NCBI RefSeq assembly: GCF_030705605.1
Contig: NZ_JAPCKK010000031.1
Span: 124,001-188,000 of the forward strand
DNA: 64,000 nucleotides
Reading direction: 5' to 3'
Origin: Paenibacillus zeirhizosphaerae
Lineage (GTDB): Bacteria > Bacillota > Bacilli > Paenibacillales > Paenibacillaceae
The translations under genes and the position numbers were made by a program. Numbering within the stretch: position 1 is the first letter of the stretch; each line of letters starts with the position of its first letter. This document shows positions 1 to 6,560 of the stretch, piece after piece. The notes beneath the pieces were generated by a model, which was not told the DNA's origin, did not search any database, and saw only the letters and a program-made list of their open reading frames with translations.

Positions 1-413
1 AGCTTTCGACGGTAACGCGTCAAATCCCGCATATTTCGAATGTCCGCTGGAGGTACAAAACTAGGAGTAATGAGCCCCGAGCGAAGCAATTGGGCAATCC
101 ATGCTGCGTCCGATACATCCGTTTTCCGACCGGGTACGTTTTTGATCCGTCTCGCGTTAGCCAGGATTAAAGTAAATTGTTCCTCTAATATGTTCCAAAC
201 CGGTTTCCAATACACACCTGTACTTTCCATGGCAACATGCGTGCATTCCCAATCGTTTAACCCATCATGGAGTGCGAGTAATCCCTTTGTTGTTGTAGAG
301 AAAGTACGAATTTCCTGCTTAGGTTTATGATCCAAATCACCATATAGAACACAAGCAACCACGGTCTCTTGATGTACATCAAGTCCAGCACACCTTTCCA
401 AAATCGCTTCCAT
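1..413 (-). mobile_element. IS110-family transposase, N-terminal part (cut by window edge)
   Basis: Minus-strand reading from the ATG at 413 stays open to base 1 with no stop, so the 3' part of the gene lies outside the window. The first residues carry the IS110 DEDD signature: an LDVHQ motif near residue 10 (first catalytic Asp), then VAMESTGVYWKPV near residue 65 and NARRIKNVPGRKTDVSDA near residue 90. These match the RuvC-like N-terminal domain of IS110 recombinases, which insert without long inverted repeats and are guided by a bridge RNA made from one non-coding end. The element abuts the downstream end of a tailocin cluster. Whether it belongs to the IS110 or IS1111 subgroup, and whether it is intact, cannot be told from this part. 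Confidence 0.93.
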
Positions 414-716
414 CCCACAGATCACTCCCGTAATTGTTAAGTTGCAGGTCACGTACCCTCAGAGAAAAGAATTTTTATACACGTGCTCGTGGCAACAATT
501 GGCGGTACTCGTGGGATACGGTCGGCCAGTTTGGGACTCAGAGTGTTATCCTACCAAAAAAGTCTCGGCCTGTGCCCTGCAGTTCCATTATGGAACATAC
601 AGATTAGCAGGCCAAGACATTTTCATTCATCGTGGTGGCCGTCAGGCCATGTTAGTTTGGGACAGCCCCTTCTCGTGCTCGGTCTACGCTTAATCAGCGT
701 ACTCTAGCGTACTCTA
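414..716 (-). ncRNA. Non-coding end of the IS110 element, candidate bridge RNA region
   Basis: About 300 bases upstream of the transposase start hold no convincing gene. They contain small hairpins: GTTCCA-TTA-TGGAAC (582-596), CACG-TGCT-CGTG near 480 and TGGCC-GTCA-GGCCA near 637. A 10-bp direct tandem repeat, GCGTACTCTA, occupies 697-706 and 707-716. In IS110-group elements the bridge RNA is encoded in the 5' non-coding end, upstream of the transposase, which is this position. The exact element end and RNA boundaries are not determinable here, so the assignment is an inference from position and hairpin content. Confidence 0.4.
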
Positions 717-724
717 TTGCAAGT

Positions 725-1609
725 TTACTTACCATTTTTATTAAAAAGACCCATACGGTGCATGATTACGATCAAGCGGTACATATCATAGCTCGTGGCA
801 CTCTTTACATCTAGTAGAGGCTCTCCCGGATTATAAGCTCCCGCTGCTGCTACGGCTTCCTTTGCCCATTCAGGAACCGGCATATTGTGCAATGCCTGCA
901 GTTCGGTTATCTGCTGCTGGAGCGCCTGAAGTGCTGCTTTCTCCCCATTCGTCATCGCTTCATCTCCTCCGCTTTTTGCAAATTCTTCACGCAGCTCTGC
1001 TTCCGTGCCACTGTACACATTTAAGTCCACAGGGCCTGAAATCCCGTCCACACGTCCACTATCCGTGTACTGCCAGAAATCCCACTGCTTCCAGGCAGGA
1101 GAATCATAAGGTGTACTGGTACTATATCGGGCAACCCACAGCTTGTACGATCCGAGTGAAGTGTCGAAGTTGGAGGAAAATGAATTCCCCGAATAAATGA
1201 TCGGCCGGTTTCCTGTTAAATCTTCAAGATCTGTCAGAAAAGCCTTGGCTACACTGCTGATTGCCGATTTGCTGAGTCCAGCCGGATTCGTTTCATAATC
1301 CAGAACCGGCGGAAGATCCAGTACAGCCGCACCCCCAACCCGCTCGAGCACCTCCGCAAAGTGGCGGGCTTCCAGCCTGGCCGCACTTACGCTCGTCGCA
1401 TCCAGAAAATGATACGCGCCGATCAGCACCCCAGCCTCCTTCGCACCCTTCACATTGGTTTCGAACGTAGGATCCACGTAACTTTGTCCCTGGCTCGCCT
1501 TGACGAAGGCAAAAGACTTGCCATCTGCACGGACCTTTCGCCAGTTAATGCTTCCCTGGTATCTTGAAGCGTCAATGCCCTCGGCATCTGTAGGGCGGCG
1601 ATTCTGCAT
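725..1609 (-). CDS. GH25 lysozyme (tailocin/phage endolysin)
   Basis: A 294-residue glycoside hydrolase family 25 muramidase that would cut peptidoglycan to release particles from the producing cell. The GH25 fold is recognisable from GIDASRYQG at residues 11-19, FVKASQG near 35, AYHFLD near 65 and PPVLDYET at 100-107, which supplies the catalytic Asp/Glu pair. The DLNVY segment near 195 is also typical. Residues from about 215 on are a short C-terminal extension with a Gln/Leu-rich helix, possibly for wall binding. There is no signal peptide, consistent with export by the holin upstream. The start has a good site, AAAGGGGGAGG. It is the last gene of the tail cluster and borders the IS110 element. 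Confidence 0.92.
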   Translation of the reverse strand: MQNRRPTDAEGIDASRYQGSINWRKVRADGKSFAFVKASQGQSYVDPTFETNVKGAKEAGVLIGAYHFLDATSVSAARLEARHFAEVLERVGGAAVLDLPPVLDYETNPAGLSKSAISSVAKAFLTDLEDLTGNRPIIYSGNSFSSNFDTSLGSYKLWVARYSTSTPYDSPAWKQWDFWQYTDSGRVDGISGPVDLNVYSGTEAELREEFAKSGGDEAMTNGEKAALQALQQQITELQALHNMPVPEWAKEAVAAAGAYNPGEPLLDVKSATSYDMYRLIVIMHRMGLFNKNGK

Positions 1610-1629
1610 GTTGCCCTCCCCCTTTGTCT

Positions 1630-1651
1630 ATCCGGATAATCCGGATTTTTT
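1630..1651 (+). other. Small hairpin followed by a T run
   Basis: ATCCGG-ATAAT-CCGGAT is followed by T's on the plus strand. It has terminator form only in the plus direction, where no gene ends, so its role is unclear. It lies in the 168-base gap between the holin and the lysozyme. Confidence 0.3.
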
Positions 1652-1777
1652 GAGTAAATAAAAGCTCTTAGGTGATTATCTTGTCTTACCCTATATTGTA
1701 TGCCTGTCTTCCATTCTTGTACGGGCCGTTATCTTTGCAACCACACAACAATTTATAAAAATGTATCATTTAGGGTT

Positions 1778-2449
1778 TTATGGTAGTTTTGTCACTTTAG
1801 AATGAGCTTGCTTCTCTTGCATATCAACAGCCACTGATGCAGTCATATGGTCCTTGGGTTCCAGCACTGTCTCGGGATCTATAGCCAGCGTATGCAGCAG
1901 CCCAGCCGCCCCTTCCCGATTAACCACAGCAGGCTCCTGCGGGTTGATTTTTGAAGATTTTTCTGATTGGCCAGAAGCCTGCAGTCGCGTATCTTCCTTT
2001 TCCGTTCTGTGTCCGACCTCATTCTGCTCTATATTATCCTGTTCACCTGTGTTCGTCGCTGATCGGGACTGGAATATGGCAACCGCATTGCGTAAAATAT
2101 CCGGCATCGGAACGCCCATTCTACCCACATTTTCAATAATGGACAGCAGCTCGTTCGCCAGATAAAAGAAAACAACGGCATCTCGGAAATAGTGCTCGTC
2201 TCCAAGGATACCGTCGATTAAATGTGCAATGGTGATCAGCAAAAACACAGTGACCTTCCTAAAAACGCCGTAATATCCTGATCGGCTCTTGAGTTCGCCA
2301 TTGATCCAGGCCGCCGCCCAGCCGGTGAAAAAGTCGATAACCACCATCCACCACAGCAATGTCAGCATCGTCGTCCAGCCGCCGAAAAGATATTCAACCA
2401 CCCCTCCGGTGGACTGAGCCACGGGCATAAAGGCTGTATATTCACTCAT
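1778..2449 (-). CDS. Phage holin (Holin_4/toxin-secretion type) with long C-terminal tail
   Basis: The first ~128 residues match the phage holin / toxin-secretion (TcdE-like) family: hydrophobic segments at about 20-50, 60-82 and 88-108, the motif VIDFFTGWAAAW and the end motif GVPMPDILRNAV. Such holins open the membrane for the lysozyme encoded just downstream. Family members are usually about 130-150 residues. This one runs to 223 because of an extra polar, charged tail from residue ~129 (rich in Thr, Glu, Gln, Lys), which could control timing or bind a partner. The start is set by AAGGAGGGAG, 6 bases before the ATG. The holin call is well supported; the role of the tail is unknown. Confidence 0.87.
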   Translation of the reverse strand: MSEYTAFMPVAQSTGGVVEYLFGGWTTMLTLLWWMVVIDFFTGWAAAWINGELKSRSGYYGVFRKVTVFLLITIAHLIDGILGDEHYFRDAVVFFYLANELLSIIENVGRMGVPMPDILRNAVAIFQSRSATNTGEQDNIEQNEVGHRTEKEDTRLQASGQSEKSSKINPQEPAVVNREGAAGLLHTLAIDPETVLEPKDHMTASVAVDMQEKQAHSKVTKLP

Positions 2450-2491
2450 AGCTTCTCCCTCCTTCCTACTGCCGGTTTGTTGCGCATAGGG

Positions 2492-2932
2492 TTACACCGA
2501 CCTTTTGCGAAATATAGCATGATACCATTTCCCCTTGATGGCTATGGAAAGATCCCCTTCGGACTGCAGCTGAGCAATCTCCTCGGGAGTTAGTCCCTCG
2601 ATCCATAGCTTCGGCTGCTCCGGCGACACATACATAGAAGCCTCACCGCGCTCTTCTTCAGGAATAGCAGACCATTTGGCACATGCTGCCTGGTATTCGC
2701 TGACGGCTTCCTGATATGTTGCCCAGGCTACCAGGTCAAAGCGCGGCTTGTACAATCCGGAAGGGACGACGTAACCAATAACATAGCCTGCGATTTCCGG
2801 CTCTTTGTATTCGCCGCCACCGTCCGTTTCTCCCCACTGAGAATAAAAAGGGACGACCCCGAAAAAGGAATCGTCCATGATTTCGTCCTCAATAAAGGAA
2901 CCGTTTATATCGACTTTCGGTACTAGTTTCAT
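2492..2932 (-). CDS. Tail-fibre-associated protein of unknown function (module 1 copy)
   Basis: A 146-residue protein encoded directly downstream of the first tail fibre. It is a clear paralogue of the protein at 6012-6542. Both begin with M-K-x-V-P-K-V-D, share the stretches FxGVVPFY, KPRFDL, EEERGEA and YVSPEQP, and then diverge. This copy ends in a short basic tail (KWYHAIFRKRSV), whereas the other ends in a coiled coil. Its position one gene after each fibre suggests a fibre-assembly or adaptor role, but that is inferred only from context. The start is supported by AAAGGAGG about 10 bases upstream. Confidence 0.75.
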   Translation of the reverse strand: MKLVPKVDINGSFIEDEIMDDSFFGVVPFYSQWGETDGGGEYKEPEIAGYVIGYVVPSGLYKPRFDLVAWATYQEAVSEYQAACAKWSAIPEEERGEASMYVSPEQPKLWIEGLTPEEIAQLQSEGDLSIAIKGKWYHAIFRKRSV

Positions 2933-2948
2933 CCTCTACGGCCTCCTT

Positions 2949-5573
2949 TCAATTGTGTGCATAAAACTTTATAGCATCTAATCTGACCCAAATCATTGCC
3001 TCGGGAGGAACAAAGGATACGTTTCCATCAGAGCCGACAATGCTTCTGACAAGTAGATCCCCCTTAGTGGAGCCATATCCGGAACATAAAACCACACACG
3101 TCTGTTTAGGTCTGTATCCTACAGGTAATGTAAAAGCTGTGATTGATGAAGAAGATCCAGAGAATTTCAAAGACCCTTGCAGTAAAACAAGACCGTCTGA
3201 CATTTTTCGGATTTCTACAGGTGTAGTGCTTAATTCCAACGTTACGCCGTTTATCAAAGTTGGAGTCAGTATAGGAGAAGCCGTATCCTTTTCCAACTTT
3301 TTATTTTCAACGGTAGACAAGCGAACTTCCTGCTGCGTGACACTATCTACCAAATCCTCCAACAACGATTTTTCATTTGCAGCATATGTTCCGATCATTG
3401 ACTGAATTGGGGCTGTTGTCAGCATCAAGTACGAAGCACTATATGTTACGTTAGGATCAAAGTGTAATCTTGATAGTTGACCATAGGCGTAAAACTCGTT
3501 GTTATAAACAGACGTTCCCTTATACCATGAAAAATCATTAATGTCGTTTTTGTATACAGCAAGTATTTTTCCCGAACGATACTTCAACCTCGTACCAGAA
3601 TTTATAGAGTTTATATACACGTTTAGTGGGTCCCTATCGTCCAGCTTAACAGTTTCCCTTAACACGATTCCCGTACCCACCTCCACCTGATTACTACCCT
3701 CGTTAAACGTAAGCTGACCCTCGGAAACAATCGGCTCGACGGTCGGTATTGCTAGTTGATAAACAAGTTCATAAGGCGTAATATCGCGGGCTTTTGTATA
3801 GTTATCACTATTAAACGTGCTGGGCGTTGCCGTAGGTACCCCTGGCCCTGACCACCACCCATAGTAACGCACACCGTTGTATGAATCCAAAGGAGTCCAA
3901 AGCTTATTAGTCTCCTCTGATCCATTATACGGCGAATTACCATCACCTGCAGTTAGAGATTTGTCAAACATCTTCCAACCCAGGAAATATGCCTTAATCT
4001 CAGCGGTTGTCGGTGCGTAGTTATCGCCCCATCCACTATCCTCATTGGATATAGATATATGCAAAATTGTACGGTCCCCATAGTCAATACCTGATCTATC
4101 AGGTCCCGCCATATTTTGATCCGTCTGTAGAATGGAGCCCGTGAACTTAGTTACAAGCTCAGAATTTATTTCACCCGCTGCTGGCAACCTGATAGCTATT
4201 TGCTTCCTTCCCGTTGTGGAAAACGCATTTACAAACGTAATATTGCTGTCAATTTTGAATTGGTGCCATTTCTTTACCTTATAATACTGCCCATTCTGCT
4301 CAAATACGGAATCGGCACTTGTTCCGGTCAATGGATCGGCATATAAATCTGTTTGCAGTGCTAACATAGCATCCTCACGGGGTACGAATGGCAGAGCTTT
4401 GTCGCCGATATTAAGCATAGGATTGGAAAACGTAAAATCACCAATTTGTGGTGTGCTACTACCAGTGGTGTAATTTGTCACATAAACTCTTATCCATTTG
4501 TGCACTCCTGTATTAAAAGTGACACTCGTGGCATTCGTATTACTAACAATGATGCTGGATATACCGTCGGTTACAGAAATCGTCGATCCGTTTGATCCGA
4601 CACTAAATGTATAGTCTGTGTTGGGTAATACAGCGAGTTCGTACCAACATGCTGTTTCTACTGTTTTTGTTGAGTTAAGGGTAGCTGTGTAAGGAGATGC
4701 TACATTAATCACCCCCTTGCTCATCCATTTATAAAACGGCGGCAGCAAATTAGCCCCGTACCGGATCACATATGGATTACGGACAGGCATAACGCTGTCT
4801 ACGTAGGGATATTTCGCGGCTACCTGTTCGGAAGTCATACTTGCAATTGCGGTCGCTTCCTCTGCTGTAATCTCGTAAACTGCTATCTCGTCGAAGTATG
4901 CTGATTGTCCAGCACCTCCCCTTGCCACGCAATAAACCGCCGGAGTAGCTGTTGCTTTACTAGCATCATAAACAGCATAGCAAAAATTAAATTTAGTTGT
5001 ATCGGTTGTACTCATTTCGCTAGCATAAACTTTTTCGTCTGTAAGTTGAATATAAGCTCTGGCACCTGTCCCTACCAGATTTCCGTTTTTGACGTAGGCT
5101 CGCACAAGATAAAAAGGCGCTCCACTCCCATATTTCAGAGGGGTATTATACTTACTAATTACTGCTGGGCTACTAACAACAGTCACCTTCAACCCATTTG
5201 AGCCAGAAACTTTGTTATTTGCATCAAGCGCTAGCGTTGCGGATGAGTTATTAGAAGTCCATCCTGCAAGACTCTCCATCGATCCAGCTCGACCCAACAG
5301 GTTAACCAGCGTCCGGCCTTCCAATCCTTTCAAAGAGAACGGTGCAGCCTTCACGGCATCAACGATCTGCACTCCTCCTGTGAGGACAACTTCTTCTTCA
5401 ACATTTGTATTCAATCGATCTTCGAGTTCTTCAATACTAGACTTCGCTTCGCCAGCAAACTGATCAATCTTCTGCCAGTTGTCGTTCATCATCGTTTTCA
5501 CATTAAAATATTCATGACCATCTAATGTCGGGTCTTTCATTAACAAATCCAACTGTGGCGTATTCTCGCTCAA
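2949..5573 (-). CDS. Tail fibre / receptor-binding protein, copy 1
   Basis: A protein of about 874 residues. The N-terminus (SENTPQLDLLMKDPTLDGHE, then FNVKTMMNDNWQKIDQFAG) is the conserved baseplate-attachment segment of Firmicute phage tail fibres. A short coiled coil follows, then carbohydrate-binding-like beta-rich segments and the repeat phrases LYADPLTG and EGQLTFNEGSNQVEVGTGIVLRE. It shares these blocks with the second fibre at 6561-9182, but its central and C-terminal parts differ, as expected for receptor specificity. I place the start at the TTG after GAGGTGAGAATT, because that sequence is identical before both fibre genes; a GTG three codons upstream (5582) is the alternative. Confidence 0.85.
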   Translation of the reverse strand: MSENTPQLDLLMKDPTLDGHEYFNVKTMMNDNWQKIDQFAGEAKSSIEELEDRLNTNVEEEVVLTGGVQIVDAVKAAPFSLKGLEGRTLVNLLGRAGSMESLAGWTSNNSSATLALDANNKVSGSNGLKVTVVSSPAVISKYNTPLKYGSGAPFYLVRAYVKNGNLVGTGARAYIQLTDEKVYASEMSTTDTTKFNFCYAVYDASKATATPAVYCVARGGAGQSAYFDEIAVYEITAEEATAIASMTSEQVAAKYPYVDSVMPVRNPYVIRYGANLLPPFYKWMSKGVINVASPYTATLNSTKTVETACWYELAVLPNTDYTFSVGSNGSTISVTDGISSIIVSNTNATSVTFNTGVHKWIRVYVTNYTTGSSTPQIGDFTFSNPMLNIGDKALPFVPREDAMLALQTDLYADPLTGTSADSVFEQNGQYYKVKKWHQFKIDSNITFVNAFSTTGRKQIAIRLPAAGEINSELVTKFTGSILQTDQNMAGPDRSGIDYGDRTILHISISNEDSGWGDNYAPTTAEIKAYFLGWKMFDKSLTAGDGNSPYNGSEETNKLWTPLDSYNGVRYYGWWSGPGVPTATPSTFNSDNYTKARDITPYELVYQLAIPTVEPIVSEGQLTFNEGSNQVEVGTGIVLRETVKLDDRDPLNVYINSINSGTRLKYRSGKILAVYKNDINDFSWYKGTSVYNNEFYAYGQLSRLHFDPNVTYSASYLMLTTAPIQSMIGTYAANEKSLLEDLVDSVTQQEVRLSTVENKKLEKDTASPILTPTLINGVTLELSTTPVEIRKMSDGLVLLQGSLKFSGSSSSITAFTLPVGYRPKQTCVVLCSGYGSTKGDLLVRSIVGSDGNVSFVPPEAMIWVRLDAIKFYAHN

Positions 5574-5802
5574 AATTCTCACCTCTCTACTCGTTAATAG
5601 CTATTAAATACATCTACATCGCTTCTCAAGAGACTAAATATCTTTATACAGACACCTCGTTTGCTTTCAATGGGCCATACTGAGCGATCAAATTTAAATA
5701 GCCAGTTAAAGTCTAAGTAAAGTTGCCTCCAACTGTTTACTGTATTCCAATTATCCAATCCACTTCCCCTGTCATAACAAAAGCCCGCGGTCGGCTCAGA
5801 AG

Positions 5803-5827
5803 GAATAAAAATAGCGCCTCTCGGCGC
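5803..5827 (-). terminator. Intrinsic terminator between the two fibre modules
   Basis: On the minus strand GCGCC-GAGA-GGCGC (5814-5827) is followed by a T-rich run, TATTTTTATT. It lies directly after the small gene at 5833-5961, so transcripts of fibre module 2 could end here and module 1 may need readthrough or its own promoter. Confidence 0.6.
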
Positions 5828-5832
5828 ACAAA

Positions 5833-5961
5833 CTATTCGACCAAGTATTCAAGTCCGCTGTCAACCAAAATCCCCTTCACTCCAGCCTGCAGTGTTGCAG
5901 GCACATCTGCATACTTTGTCTTACCCAAGATAACACGTTGAGCAAAAAACATCGCCATCAT
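5833..5961 (-). CDS. Small CD1375/XkdX-like tail-cluster protein
   Basis: A 42-residue protein of the type found next to fibre genes in PBSX-like and skin-like elements, with the pattern FFAQRVILGKTKYADVPATL followed by a V-x-x-IL-x-x-x-GL-x-x-LVE end. Its exact role is unknown. The reading frame opens further upstream with a GTG at 6015 that overlaps the previous stop, but GGGGAGGTGAG sits just before the double ATG at 5961, so that start is preferred. No second copy is seen after module 1, so the duplication of modules is not complete. Confidence 0.7.
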   Translation of the reverse strand: MMAMFFAQRVILGKTKYADVPATLQAGVKGILVDSGLEYLVE

Positions 5962-6011
5962 AGTCTCACCTCCCCTACCACGGAATAAAAGCCACAAGAG
6001 CAGCCGGGTAA

Positions 6012-6542
6012 TCACTGATACACCTGCAGAGCCATTTCAGCAACGACGTCCTCAATAAAATCGGCTCTCTCGGACAGGGCGGCATTCTGCGCTTTGAGCA
6101 AAGCGTTCTCCTGTTCAAGCCGGGCCATCTTTTCTTCTGGTGTTTCCGTCGCCGGCGGCTTGGTCAACTCGTCGATTTCTTCCTGTGTCAACCCCTCAAC
6201 CCAAAGGATCGGTTGCTCTGGCGAAACATATATGGGAGCCTCGCCGCGCTCTTCCTCGGGCAGTGCGGTCCACTCGTCATATGTGCCCTGATATTCGTCC
6301 AGGGCGGCGCTGACAACCTTCTGATACGCTTCCCATGCCATGAGGTCAAACCGGGGCTTGAACAGTCCGACTAGGACCGGAACGCCGATGATGTACCCCG
6401 CAGGCTGCGGCTCCCCTTCCGGCTGCTCGTCTGCCGTCACGGGTTGATCGGCATAAAAAGGGACGACTCCAGTAAAGGAATCGTCCGTGATTACGTCCTC
6501 AATAAAGAGGCCGTCAGTATCAACTTTCGGGACTGCTTTCAT
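6012..6542 (-). CDS. Tail-fibre-associated protein of unknown function (module 2 copy)
   Basis: A 176-residue paralogue of the protein at 2492-2932. The first ~125 residues align (PKVDTDGLFIED, FTGVVPFY, KPRFDLMAWEAYQ, LPEEERGEAPIYVSPEQP). Here a C-terminal coiled coil (LEQENALLKAQNAALSERAD) replaces the basic tail of copy 1. The coiled coil suggests self-association or binding to the fibre. A plausible role is fibre adaptor or chaperone, inferred from its place right after fibre 2. It has an AAAGGAGGA ribosome site. Confidence 0.75.
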   Translation of the reverse strand: MKAVPKVDTDGLFIEDVITDDSFTGVVPFYADQPVTADEQPEGEPQPAGYIIGVPVLVGLFKPRFDLMAWEAYQKVVSAALDEYQGTYDEWTALPEEERGEAPIYVSPEQPILWVEGLTQEEIDELTKPPATETPEEKMARLEQENALLKAQNAALSERADFIEDVVAEMALQVYQ

Positions 6543-6560
6543 GATTTATGAGTCCTCCTT

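Noticed and set aside
442..707. Plus-strand open frames of 74-83 residues next to the IS110 transposase
   Set aside because: They have no ribosome site and no recognisable product, and lie in the non-coding end of the element.
5594..5758. 54-codon minus-strand open frame (TTG start) between the two fibre modules
   Set aside because: It has a weak GGGGAAG site, but no family resemblance, and there is no copy at the equivalent place after module 1. It is probably chance or a remnant.
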